From Nematocida parisii ERTm1 (taxonomy: Eukaryota > Microsporidia), in the NCBI RefSeq assembly GCF_000250985.1, contig NW_013524653.1, forward strand, positions 62,001 through 126,000: a stretch of 64,000 nt of DNA, given 5' to 3'. Positions 35,192-44,604 of this stretch are shown here, one piece after another (within the stretch, counting starts at the first letter, position 1; each line of letters begins with the position of its first letter). The notes beneath the pieces were generated by a model. That model saw only the letters and a list, made by a program, of their open reading frames with translations. It had not been told where the DNA came from and searched no databases. The position numbers were made by a program, and so were the translations under genes.

Positions 35192-36905
35192 ATACTTCTA
35201 GTGCTTCTAGATGTTTCGCCCTTCAATTTGCTTTGGGCCCAGTCCTTCTGTTTTTTTGGCATGTTCTTATGTTTTTTGCTGTGCATATAATAACTGAGTT
35301 GTTTTATTTAATGTTTTAATATTTAATATCGTAAAATATAAAAGATGTCTATTCATTCTGTGGAATAATTCCTTATATACCAATTTAATTCTAAAAATAG
35401 AAAAAACACAAAATAATAATATGAATGTCATAGTAAGAGGACAGACTCCATTATACACATAAAACAGCACATACGTATATCTATTTACATAGAAGCAAAA
35501 ATAGACCTAAAGGGCAAATTTTACAAAACCACCTATAAACAGATAGATCGCCATAAACAGTACATAATATGCTAATATATTATATTAATTATTATATCTA
35601 TATTAATGTTAAATTGCATATTCTTTTTATTTTTCTATTATTTGACTATTAAAATGAGAATCTTCTTCCTTTTCTCACTATTTTAACTCTTTCTTTCTTT
35701 CTTATTTCTCTTCTTCCTTTATACTTTTATTTCTATTACTACTATATTTAATACAATAATCCTATAATCCTATAACAATTGTATACCTAGTCAATTCACA
35801 CTAATATAACACGCCTGCCACTCTCTTCCATCCCATACTAGAATTATAGATACCCACACCACCCGAACTCATAGTTAATAATGACATATTTGCACCCACC
35901 CACACAAGTTTGTATATTATACGCACACGTCCTCACCAACCACCTCCTCCATTTATTCCTGCCCACCTCGCATACTATATATTCTTGGCCTTCTTTGAAG
36001 AGCCCCTTTGCAGAAATAACCTGACAAAAAACTCTGCTGCAGGGGTATGAAAAGTGAGGAAAATGCCCAGAAATTGGCCCAAATATTCGGGTTATGTCGG
36101 GTTGCAGGGGTATACTTACCTTAAAGGGAAAAATTGCGTCCCAAAGAGGAAGTGGGAAATATGTGGGGTATAAATAGAGAAGGAATTTTAAATTTTATCC
36201 ACAGGGCGAGAGACTTCTCAGCCACAGACAAATACATTGTTTGGCCTGGAAACACTCAGCCCTGTGGGTCAGTCCGAAACAAAATCACCTGTGGCCAGAT
36301 TGGTTGGCTACGTGTTCGGTGTGGGGGCCAGCCGGCTTGTGGCCCCCTTGTTCCTTAAGTTCTTCCTTCATCCATCACTTCGTCAATCCTATATTTCAGG
36401 AATAAAATTTAAAAAATATCCCGTCAGAAAAAAATGAGAAAAGTATAATTATAGTATAATTAGTCAGTGTATAGCTGTGCATAGTAGTAATAGAACAAAA
36501 AGAGAATAAAGTGCAGTGGGCTAGGTATGCACATGCAATATAAGCACAGTTTATTATATTATATGCTAGTTTATAATTTAACTTTGCTAAATTATTTAAC
36601 TATTTATTACTTACATAGAAACAAGACATTAAAAATAATTTGTAAAAACTCTTAAAGCAATACATCCACACACTAGAAAGCTATACCAATTAATAACCAC
36701 TTAACAAACAATTATATTTTAAACATCAAATAAAGCACTTTTATTGAATTAGTTATTGCAGTGTGGTGTGTTTGGTTTAAATTCAAAATAGAAGGAGTAT
36801 CTGTAATATAGTTGTATAAATGTATTAAAATAGCACTCTATTTATAAAATAGAAGAATTGTAGAAAACTAACCATAAACTGTATAGTTTAACTATTAATG
36901 TAGAA
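35192..36905. other. Core between the inverted-repeat arms
   Basis: This 1.7-kb stretch has no long ORF. Its composition changes along its length. The first part is AT-rich. From about 35640 to 36000 the plus strand is pyrimidine-rich and almost free of G (runs such as CTCTTTCTTTCTTTCTTATT and CACCCACCCACAC). From 36010 to 36440 comes a GC-richer, purine-rich and hairpin-forming island. The rest is AT-rich again. The whole 34989-37108 unit could be a non-autonomous TIR element, or a structural chromosomal feature. Confidence 0.6.
36040..36440 (+). ncRNA. Candidate structured RNA or GC-rich island
   Basis: A GC-rich island stands out from AT-rich flanks. It includes a TATA-like box (GGGGTATAAATAG at 36163-36175), two copies of GCAGGGGTAT (near 36041 and 36102), and a perfect 8-bp hairpin (GGGGGCCA at 36323-36330 with TGGCCCCC at 36340-36347). 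Two short overlapping frames (36134-36358 and 36237-36437) show no protein-like features. I could not match it to U1-U6, SRP, RNase P or MRP RNA core motifs. The strand is a guess based on the TATA box. Confidence 0.3.
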
Positions 36906-37108
36906 AGTTGATTTCTTAGAAAAAGTCATTAAGATACTTTAATGTTTATTAAATTTTGCATACGTATTTATAGACCGTATGATCAATTTAATTTATATTG
37001 ACATATTGTGTCAACAAATATTTATGATTTAATTGACACTGCCATGTTCATGTAAACATTTAGATAACTCATGTATTACGATACTAATATTAGTCTTAGT
37101 ATACAAAA
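36906..37108 (-). repeat. 203-bp inverted repeat, right arm (copy B)
   Basis: This is the reverse complement of 34989-35191 at about 97% identity. Its right end is 71 bases before the ATG of the 37179 gene. The palindrome loop reads TATTG on the plus strand, as in copy A, although the arms are inverted; the loop is therefore flipped relative to its arm. It contains the hairpin ATATTA-GTCT-TAGTAT near 37088-37103. Confidence 0.9.
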
Positions 37109-37178
37109 TTAATATCAGTTTTATCATATAACAAATATAATTATTTATTTTTTTACATATAAACAACATTTAACCACA

Positions 37179-38051
37179 ATGAAAAAAAAACATATAACTA
37201 ATAAAATATGTAAACAAAACAAACATATAAAAATTCTACCATATGAAAAGCCAGATGGTTCAACAACAGGAATAGGCCGCCCATGGTATTCTAATATCCC
37301 ATTCAAAAAATGCTGTAGTGATATGCCTTCATATTCTAATACTCCATCTCTAAGCAATTCGTACATGCAGATTTATCCTTTTTCTCAGCATAAAATACTA
37401 TCTGCCGAAGATAAAGATAAAGATACGACCTCAAAGGATATTACTATTGATTATATAGACCAAGAAAAAACAGCAGATTTTTTTACCCAATATTTCACCT
37501 CCAGTGTTGAGGATTCTGCATATTTTGAAGATACTTCCAATTCCAATCCCGAAAACCAATGGTTAACTATCTCAATAAATACCAATACCTCCGCATACTC
37601 GCATATATACAACAACTATACATCTAAAAATTGTAGTAATTCTCCGAATGCAAAGGTGCCCTGTATAGATAATTCTGCTATTATTGAATCTACACTTGAC
37701 AACAGCCCAAATGGATATGCTACTATGAATCATGATAATTTTGACATATCCAAAACTTTAAGCAGCTGGCATACAACAATAGACTCAAATAATTTAAAAA
37801 CCACCCAAGTGAATTCTACAGCGAATGATAATTATGCACCATGCACAGATATATTGTGTATAGAGCATACTAAAGAAGATACTCGAGAGAACTTTTCTAA
37901 TATTAAAAAGTTAGTTAAAAATACAGTGCTTCCATGTGGGGCTATTCTATTTTTAGGAATGCTTTTTCATGAGATATATTATAAAAATATAGTAGGTATA
38001 GTTTTATTATATCTCGAAATATTCTTAAGAATGATAGTATCATACAATTAG
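37179..38051 (+). CDS. Hypothetical Asn/Ser/Thr-rich membrane protein (290 aa)
   Basis: Not recognised. The first 20 residues are strongly basic (MKKKHITNKICKQNKH). Residues about 35-240 are polar and rich in Asn, Ser, Thr and Tyr, with many potential N-glycosylation sequons such as NNYT, NSTA and NFSN. Two hydrophobic segments lie at the C-terminus (near 249-267 and 271-288: AILFLGMLFHEIYY, then IVGIVLLYLEIFLRMIV). This is a tail-anchored or C-terminally double-spanning architecture. The gene starts 71 bases after copy B of the 203-bp repeat, so that repeat may carry its promoter. Composition and position in an accessory region suggest a lineage-specific host-interaction candidate; this is inference only. 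Confidence 0.6.
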   Translation: MKKKHITNKICKQNKHIKILPYEKPDGSTTGIGRPWYSNIPFKKCCSDMPSYSNTPSLSNSYMQIYPFSQHKILSAEDKDKDTTSKDITIDYIDQEKTADFFTQYFTSSVEDSAYFEDTSNSNPENQWLTISINTNTSAYSHIYNNYTSKNCSNSPNAKVPCIDNSAIIESTLDNSPNGYATMNHDNFDISKTLSSWHTTIDSNNLKTTQVNSTANDNYAPCTDILCIEHTKEDTRENFSNIKKLVKNTVLPCGAILFLGMLFHEIYYKNIVGIVLLYLEIFLRMIVSYN

Positions 38052-38550
38052 ACTTAAATCACTGATTTTTTAAAATTAATAATCACTTGTTACATAATGT
38101 CTACCATTGTTTGTATAACATTAAATGCAGATTTATTTATAACCGGCCTAATTATAGATGTAGTTCTAAATAATTTTTTAAGTATTTTTATTCTAATAGT
38201 AAATATATATATTCTTTAATTGGTAGCGTGAAGAGTTTATATTTTAAAGTATACCAAGTTTAGGGGTTTAAATGAACATTTATAAGATTAATAACCATAA
38301 ATACTAATTTTATATCAATACACATGTAATTCTTAGAAGGCCGCTAGAATAGCCATAAACATTCGTTAACTTAATTACATAACAAATATTCACTGTATAA
38401 TACTATTTTTATTAAATTTGTTACTTGATTCTTAGATAAATATTATGTATATCTTCATGCAGTTTCTCGCTGTTTAAAGATGATTTTAAGTAGATTATGA
38501 TGTTGTGTATGATTTATTTATACCTAGGCATGTTTTATAGCACTTTTTTC
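38052..38550. other. Convergent intergenic region
   Basis: AT-rich. A 40-codon hydrophobic frame starting with ATG at 38097 is within chance expectation for this composition. No other feature is seen. Confidence 0.4.
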
Positions 38551-39474
38551 TTATAAATCTTCAAAAAACTCCTCGAGCTCTGTTGGCTTTTTCACTTCCC
38601 AGCCGGAGACCTCCTCTCCTGCATAAAAGTATAGTTGGTTTTTATAAACAAAAAGGCCATCTATTCTTTTGGCAGGTATCTGTATTCTAGTAGCAGATTT
38701 GTACGTTGTTATTCTATAGTACTCGTTGTTGTGTGACACATACAGAGAATTATGTATTTTTTGCACATCTGTTATCTTTCTTATCAGCTTTTTTTCTTTT
38801 TTTAAGTCGTTTATGGCTTTGCTTAGAACATATGGAGTTCCATATGCATCTAAAATAACCATTTTATTATCTAACTTGCCTAAGTATCGGATTGGCTTTC
38901 CTATTTCATATGCATCTTTTGGCTCAGTTTCTCCTATTTTTGTTTTAAGAAGCATTCCGTCCTCACTTGCTGTGAATATTACTCTTTTAAGTATTACGAT
39001 GTCAACAATTGCATCTTCGTGCTCGGTGTAGTCATACTGGCTGTCTTCCTGTTTTACAGTAATTTTTCCTTCATAATCGCCATACACCATCATACTTTCG
39101 TCTTCAGCTATTGAAAACGCACATGTTTTGGAGAAATCGTCTTTGTGTAGTGTATAAAGAGTGCTCTCTTTTTCCTGTTCACCTGAAATGCTTGTTCTAT
39201 AAAGTGTGGTGGGCGTAATTATATATACTTTCTTGTCTATTGTTTCTGTGTGTTTGATAACTTCCTTCAAATCAAATATTTCAACATATCTCTTGTCTTC
39301 TGGGATTTCTGTTATTTCTGCTGTGCGCTCTTGTTTTTTGAATACTTTTCCATTCAGCAAAACCACAAGCATTTCTTTTCCAGTATGCACAGAGAATATT
39401 TCATCTGGAAAAACAAACCGCACTTTTTCTGTGTCATTATTTCCTTTTGCTAGTTTTGGGCATTTTACTGTCAT
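38551..39474 (-). CDS. WD40-like beta-propeller protein
   Basis: A 307-aa protein of repeating beta-strands, about 40 residues per blade. Degenerate WD-type blades are seen at YGDYEGKITVKQED, EHEDAIVDIVILKRVIFTASEDGMLLKTKI and LDNKMVILDAYGTPYVLS. There is no transmembrane segment. The C-terminus ends in an acidic PTELEEFFEDL tail, which some ribosome-biogenesis WD40 proteins (Jip5/WDR55 type) also have, but this is too short to assign identity. It is a single-domain cytosolic or nuclear scaffold protein. The start ATG gives MTVKCPKLAKGNND; no upstream ATG competes. It is divergent from Hsp104, with 696 bp between them. Confidence 0.6.
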   Translation of the reverse strand: MTVKCPKLAKGNNDTEKVRFVFPDEIFSVHTGKEMLVVLLNGKVFKKQERTAEITEIPEDKRYVEIFDLKEVIKHTETIDKKVYIITPTTLYRTSISGEQEKESTLYTLHKDDFSKTCAFSIAEDESMMVYGDYEGKITVKQEDSQYDYTEHEDAIVDIVILKRVIFTASEDGMLLKTKIGETEPKDAYEIGKPIRYLGKLDNKMVILDAYGTPYVLSKAINDLKKEKKLIRKITDVQKIHNSLYVSHNNEYYRITTYKSATRIQIPAKRIDGLFVYKNQLYFYAGEEVSGWEVKKPTELEEFFEDL

Positions 39475-40170
39475 ATAATTCTTCTTTTGTGTCTAAAATT
39501 TTAAGCTTTTATAAAATTAAATAATGTTTAGCCGCTGTTTCTGCATATGCTCACCTGTCCTATAAAATTAATTATTTGTTACTACCTATGCGCAAATACT
39601 GGTTTGCATTAATAATATGGATTGATTAATTGTTTATCTAAAATATCCATCTAGGTGCTGATATATTACTATTATATATTAATAATTGTGTATTAAAGTA
39701 TAGCAAGCTTTACTTCAATACTGATAATATAACCCGAAGGACATTCTATTTCATAGCCCATCTGAATTTATTGGCACTGATTTATTTGGCAGTTTTATCG
39801 ACTTCTTTCTCTTTATATAATCTTTCTGTGTTTCTTATACTATTTCTTATTATTTTTAATTTTTAAACCCATTCCTAGTGGAACTATAACAGATTTTTCT
39901 ACGTACACTTTACATTTCTACAAAATATATGAAGGCATAACACCTGGCACAAAATAAAACAATCCGAAATATATATAATATGATATACCCGAAATTATAA
40001 AGAAAAACACTGCGTAGTATTTTCTAAACAGCGCGTATTTGGCATTAGTTCAAGGCTATATAGTTAGTGCTCTATAAAGAAAAGTCCGGAAAATTCCAGA
40101 ACCATATTAGAAATATTCTAGAATAAACCAGAAGGATAAAAGTATAAAAGAATAAAAAAAATAACAGAGC
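39475..40170. other. Divergent promoter region of the WD40-like and Hsp104 genes
   Basis: It includes heat-shock elements near Hsp104 (listed separately) and CCCGAA motifs near 39729 and 39989. No gene is seen. Confidence 0.5.
40090..40124 (+). promoter_or_regulatory. Heat-shock elements upstream of Hsp104
   Basis: GAA-AA-TTC-CA-GAA at 40090-40102 is a perfect three-unit heat-shock element (alternating GAA/TTC at two-base spacing). TTC-TA-GAA at 40117-40124 adds a further pair, and AGAAGG follows at 40131. They lie 47-81 bases before the ATG. Binding by heat-shock factor Hsf1 is expected from known biology. Confidence 0.75.
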
Positions 40171-42744
40171 ATGACATACGGGCAAGGACTCAATTCACAA
40201 GAACTAACAGAAATTATACAAAAGGCAGAAATCATAGCGAAGGAGCAAAGATCATACACTTTAGACCCAGTGCATGTTCTTGCTGCGCTGCTAGATAGGG
40301 GCAGCAAAGAAGTAAAAAGAGCAATCAAGAACAGTTATAGCGAGATAAAGAACACGGTAAAGAATTACATAGAGGGCCAGAGCAAAGCGCTTGGGCATGC
40401 ACAGCCAAGAATAAACGAAGCTGAGCTGGGCATATTCATAGGGCATATAAAGGAGATATCACAAAAAGAAGGCACGCCAATAAAGGAGGTGCATATATTA
40501 TACGGAATACTAAAGACGCCGAGTATTGTGCATATACTTAATCAAGTGAATCTTAAAGAGATATTAGACAGAATAGAAAATGTGAAAGAAAGAGAGGACC
40601 TAGCAATAGAAGACTTTGCCGTTGACATGATACAGCAGGCCCGAGACGGACTATTTGACCCTGTGATAGGAAGAGACAAAGAAATTCGTGCAGTGCTTGA
40701 AATACTGACCAAAAAGATCAAGTCAAATGCAATGCTTCTTGGAGAGCCAGGTGTAGGAAAGACAGCGATAGTGAACGGGCTAGCGCAGTTAATAGCAAAT
40801 GGGCAGGCTCCTGCTTTGTCTGGGTGTACAATATATAGTGTAGATCTAGGGGCGCTAGTGGCAGGAACAATGTACCATGGGCAGTTTGAGGAGAGGCTTA
40901 AAAAGCTAATTAAGGCTGCAGAAGAGTCAAACAGGAAGGTAATTTTGTTCATTGATGAGATACACATGGTTCTTGGTGCGGGGAAGACGCAGGGTGCAAT
41001 GAATGCCGCCAATCTACTAAAACCAGGTCTTGCGTCTGGGCTGATTAGGTGCATAGGCGCCACAACATACATTGAGTACAAGCAGTATGTTGAGAAAGAC
41101 CCGGCATTTGAGAGAAGGTTTGTTTCTGTAAATGTGTCTGAGCCATCAGTTGAGGATACAGTTACTATACTGAGGGGGCTGAGAGAAAGGTTTGAGTCAT
41201 ACCATGGGCTGAACATTCTTAATGAAACTTTAGAATGCGCAGCACAGATGGGGCACAGATACCTAACAAGCGGGCACATGCCAGATACAGCGATAACCTT
41301 GCTGGATGCAGCTTGTGCATCTGTTAAGGTTGCGTTGGAAAGTGAGCCTTCAGATATAATGAATATAAAATCAAAGATATGGGCAGCAGAGATAGAGAAG
41401 GAAGCAATTATATCAGACAGCAAGAGAGATTCAACAATAAAGACTGAGGAGAGGCGGGAGAAAGTAGAGACAAAGATTAAGAATCTGCAAGACAAGCTTG
41501 TTCCAATGGAAAAGGAATACTCACGAAGAATGGAGCACATCTTAAAAAGAAAGAAGTTTAAGACAAAGCTAGAGGAGTTGAAGATAAGGCTTGTAGAGGC
41601 AGAGAGAACAAGAAACACTGCAGCCGCATACGACATAAAGTCATTCGCAATACCAGAAATTGAGGGTGAGCTGAGAGAACTAGAAAAGACAAACGAGCAG
41701 GTCTGCATACGGCCAGAAAACATTGCTGAAATGGTATCCAGCATTACAGGAATTCCTGCAAAAAGACTTACACTAATGGAAAACAAAAGATTGCTTGAAT
41801 TAGAGTCCAGGCTTGCAAAAAGAGTGATAGGGCAGGAAGAGCCTATAAAGGCCCTAACAAATGCAATCATAAGGAACAAAGCAGGATTTGGCCGTATAAA
41901 CAGACCAATTGGATCATTCCTATTCCTTGGTCCAACTGGTGTGGGAAAGACCCAGCTTGCAAAATCACTTGCCTATGAGCTATTCGATGATGAAAAAGCA
42001 ATGGTGCGTATTGACATGAGCGAGTATATGGAGGAGCACTCTGTAAGTAGACTAATTGGCGCGCCGCCTGGATACGTGGGATACGAGACAGGAGGGTACT
42101 TAACAGAGAAAATACGAAACAAGCCATACAGTATTGTTCTTATTGATGAGATTGAAAAGGCGCATAAAAGAGTTTCCAATATATTCCTGCAGGTACTAGA
42201 TGATGGAAGACTAACAGATGGGCAGGGTCGGGTGGTAGACTTTACTAACACAGTGATACTTCTCACTTCAAATCTAGGATCTGGAACTCTCATAGCTGGA
42301 ATGCAGAAAGAAAAAGTCATGGAAGCAGTAAAACATTTCTTCCCGCCCGAGTTTATAAATAGGCTTGATGGCATACAGATATTCAATCCATTGCGCATAG
42401 AAGGCCTCTTCGAGATAATTGAAATATACTTAAATGAAATTAATGAACGGCTAGAAAAGAATAAGCTGCACATAAATATATCTGATGATGTAAAGAGAAA
42501 GATAATAGACGAGTCATACAGCATAGAATATGGTGCAAGGCCGATCCAACGATTCATTGAGCAGACAATTACAACTGATATTTCGAAAATATTCTTACAG
42601 ATAGAAAGCAGTAATGGATACGAAATAATAGCAAGAACACTCGATGAAGAGTGTGCAGTAATTGATGAAGCCCCAGTGTACAAAACAGAGTACTTTGCCT
42701 ATTACATAGCAGACAGTACCTTACAAAAAGAATCTATTCAATAA
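40171..42744 (+). CDS. HSP104: Hsp104/ClpB disaggregase
   Basis: AAA+ chaperone that threads aggregated proteins through a hexameric pore. Domains in order: an N-domain (about 1-140, with double Clp repeats), AAA1 with Walker A GEPGVGKT (191-198) and Walker B VILFIDEIHM, pore loop containing GTMYHGQFEERLK, a coiled-coil M domain (about 410-525, EKVETKIKNLQDKLVPMEKE), and AAA2 with GPTGVGKT (587-594), pore loop GYVGYETGG and DEIEKAH. A C-terminal small domain ends KESIQ without the acidic tail of yeast Hsp104 (908 aa). Both ATPase sites look intact. Heat-shock elements lie in the 80 bases upstream. The cytosolic Hsp104 is favoured over the mitochondrial type because no targeting sequence is seen. 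Confidence 0.97.
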   Translation: MTYGQGLNSQELTEIIQKAEIIAKEQRSYTLDPVHVLAALLDRGSKEVKRAIKNSYSEIKNTVKNYIEGQSKALGHAQPRINEAELGIFIGHIKEISQKEGTPIKEVHILYGILKTPSIVHILNQVNLKEILDRIENVKEREDLAIEDFAVDMIQQARDGLFDPVIGRDKEIRAVLEILTKKIKSNAMLLGEPGVGKTAIVNGLAQLIANGQAPALSGCTIYSVDLGALVAGTMYHGQFEERLKKLIKAAEESNRKVILFIDEIHMVLGAGKTQGAMNAANLLKPGLASGLIRCIGATTYIEYKQYVEKDPAFERRFVSVNVSEPSVEDTVTILRGLRERFESYHGLNILNETLECAAQMGHRYLTSGHMPDTAITLLDAACASVKVALESEPSDIMNIKSKIWAAEIEKEAIISDSKRDSTIKTEERREKVETKIKNLQDKLVPMEKEYSRRMEHILKRKKFKTKLEELKIRLVEAERTRNTAAAYDIKSFAIPEIEGELRELEKTNEQVCIRPENIAEMVSSITGIPAKRLTLMENKRLLELESRLAKRVIGQEEPIKALTNAIIRNKAGFGRINRPIGSFLFLGPTGVGKTQLAKSLAYELFDDEKAMVRIDMSEYMEEHSVSRLIGAPPGYVGYETGGYLTEKIRNKPYSIVLIDEIEKAHKRVSNIFLQVLDDGRLTDGQGRVVDFTNTVILLTSNLGSGTLIAGMQKEKVMEAVKHFFPPEFINRLDGIQIFNPLRIEGLFEIIEIYLNEINERLEKNKLHINISDDVKRKIIDESYSIEYGARPIQRFIEQTITTDISKIFLQIESSNGYEIIARTLDEECAVIDEAPVYKTEYFAYYIADSTLQKESIQ

Positions 42745-43692
42745 ATCTCATAATTATTATTTTTACTACATATTTCCTTTTACATACATATATACCCATA
42801 TAATAATTAAAAAATATTGGGCCATTTACATAAATAATATTATGTTGCTAAAAATTATATAGTTTCTGTTCTCACACGGCAAGCTAACAATTCATTTTAT
42901 AATTCAATCTACACAACAACCCAACTTAACAAACAAGAATTTATTGACAAGCACCCAGCACAATCTATTTCCTTCTTGCCCGATGTATAATTATAATTTG
43001 AGTTATGTGTATATCGCCTAGTTATAATTCAATTCAGTATACCAGAACAATAGCCCGAATTTAAAATTATATTCGGGTAACTTAGTTTAGTGGCAGAACG
43101 TCTAATAAATTTAGAAGGCTTGGGTTCGATTCCTAAAGTTACTTGGGCCCATTTATATTTCGAAAGTTGGAACAACCCCATGTAACTAAACTCATGCATG
43201 ATTTATAATTTGTGGCCCACGTGAACAAACGTAATTGTTAAAAGGCTGATTTCCTCGTCTAAAATTTCTCGCAACTGATACCTTTCATTTCTTCGTATTA
43301 TAGTGATAATTTATAAAGCAATTATAAACTTTCTGTTATTTGTAATAAATAACAAAAAGTTTTTATACTAATAATTACAAATAATAATATACTAAATAAT
43401 GTAAATGCACAGGCCTACTAAACATAAAAGTATTTAATTCTAAAAATAAAAACTGGCTCACTCCAACTGCCTTTAAGATTTACATATTTTGTTGAATTCT
43501 GTGTTATTAGAAAGATACTAGAGACTAACGCATGTATTGCTGTAAAAAAAAGAGCATAGACCAGACAATAGCGTACCTAGCAAAGTTATATAAATAACAA
43601 GCAAATATGACATAAAATACTACACTGTATTATACATTAATACTAATACTATGTATTAACTGCAAGACAAGTTATAGTTTCTTCTGGTATGT
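42745..43692. other. Intergenic region containing a tRNA-like sequence
   Basis: It lies between the convergent Hsp104 and DcpS genes. Apart from the tRNA-like element at 43076-43144, it is AT-rich with no gene recognised. Confidence 0.4.
43076..43144 (+). pseudogene. tRNA-like sequence with defective anticodon arm
   Basis: The acceptor stem (GGTAACT with AGTTACT, one G-T wobble), D-arm (GTTTAGTGGCAGAAC) and T-arm (TTGGGTTCGATTCCTAA) fold well, and A and B box-like sequences are present. The anticodon arm is abnormal. The best stem TCTAA/TTAGA leaves only a five-base loop. A seven-base loop reading would give ATAAATT with anticodon AAA, no purine at position 37 and no base 26. It is either a decayed tRNA or a highly divergent one. 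Confidence 0.5.
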
Positions 43693-44550
43693 CTATTTAG
43701 AATACGCTTCGTATAGATAAGAGCCCTTTGCAAGACATATTTCCATTGTTTTATCTTTAAAAAACGATGAGGAGATTTTTAGCCCCTCAATAACATCATG
43801 CAATAGTATAGAGCTTCCAATGGATCTTCCTGCCCAGTTTGAGGAGATAGAAGAAACATGAATGTGGGCTCTGTAGAAGGTTGGGTAGTAGTGGAAGTAT
43901 ACCATCACTTGGTCCATTCTGTATTCGTATGTACTGAGCACTTTTTGAATGCTTGCTTGGATTCTTTCAAGGAGAGGAATGTGCTCCTGCCGTAGCTCTC
44001 GTATTGTATATATTGCTGGGTCTTTTAGCAGAACAAGCAAGTAGAGTGATTCAGCGGTCTTTCTGTCCCATTTTAAATCTGGGCAAATAAGAAACTCACT
44101 GTCTAAAAAAAGAACTTCTTCTTTTCCTTCAGTTATGCAGGGAGTAGAGTGCCCAGCGGACTGGCTGAAAATAGTATCAACCCACTTGCAGTTAGGGCTG
44201 CTTCTAAGGGCCAGTGGAAGCACTTTATCGGCATACATACTAGGAGTCTCTCTAACCATGGTATGCTCTGAGGCAGTGTATTTTTTTATTTGTGTTTCTG
44301 TGGCAGGGTGTATTATGGCATACTTCACTGCCTCGCTATTTTCAAATGTGCCGCTGCTGTACACATCATTCTCATGTATAAGATGACTTTTTTCAGGATG
44401 TATGAATTCCTGGCTAAATGCCACTTTGTTCAGTGTGAGAATTGCAGGCTCATTGTCAATTCTCCCCAAAAACACTTTAGAAATATTTCCGGTCTGTGAG
44501 TTTATAATAGACTCGGCCACAAATCTGTTCAATTTATCTTTTTTCTCCAT
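43693..44550 (-). CDS. DCS1: Scavenger mRNA decapping enzyme DcpS
   Basis: HIT-family pyrophosphatase that hydrolyses m7Gppp-N left after 3'-to-5' mRNA decay. The C-terminal HIT domain is clear: CPDLKWDRKTAESLYLLVLL, YTIRELRQEHIPLLERI and the catalytic block FHYYPTFYRAHIHV. The usual H-x-H-x-H triad reads R227-A-H229-I-H231 here: the catalytic central His229 and the last His are kept, but the first is Arg. The N-terminal swapped domain (about 1-140) is present in reduced form. The longest frame starts at an ATG at 44604, but the ATG at 44550 (MEKKDKLNRF) is preferred because an ACCCGAA motif lies between them at about 25-35 bases upstream, as at other genes. It gives 285 aa (human 337). Confidence 0.87.
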   Translation of the reverse strand: MEKKDKLNRFVAESIINSQTGNISKVFLGRIDNEPAILTLNKVAFSQEFIHPEKSHLIHENDVYSSGTFENSEAVKYAIIHPATETQIKKYTASEHTMVRETPSMYADKVLPLALRSSPNCKWVDTIFSQSAGHSTPCITEGKEEVLFLDSEFLICPDLKWDRKTAESLYLLVLLKDPAIYTIRELRQEHIPLLERIQASIQKVLSTYEYRMDQVMVYFHYYPTFYRAHIHVSSISSNWAGRSIGSSILLHDVIEGLKISSSFFKDKTMEICLAKGSYLYEAYSK

Positions 44551-44574
44551 GTAATAATAAAAAAATAAACCAAT

Positions 44575-44586
44575 ATAACCCGAAAA
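44575..44586 (-). promoter_or_regulatory. CCCGAA motif upstream of DcpS
   Basis: The plus strand reads ATAACCCGAAAA, in TTTTCGGGTTAT orientation for the gene, about 25-36 bases before the ATG at 44550. This supports that start over 44604. Confidence 0.4.
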
Positions 44587-44604
44587 TAGACCAAAACGCG
44601 CCAT

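Noticed and set aside
36134-36437. Two overlapping short frames in the GC-rich island
   Set aside because: They overlap in different frames, show no domain, and GC-rich DNA simply has fewer stops.
36155-36440. SRP RNA, RNase P RNA or spliceosomal RNA identity for the GC island
   Set aside because: I compared conserved cores from memory (SRP helix 8, RNase P CR-I/CR-V, U6 ACAGAGA, U5 loop) and none matched convincingly.
40542-41879. 445-codon minus-strand frame inside Hsp104
   Set aside because: Antisense shadow; the plus strand encodes intact AAA+ motifs.
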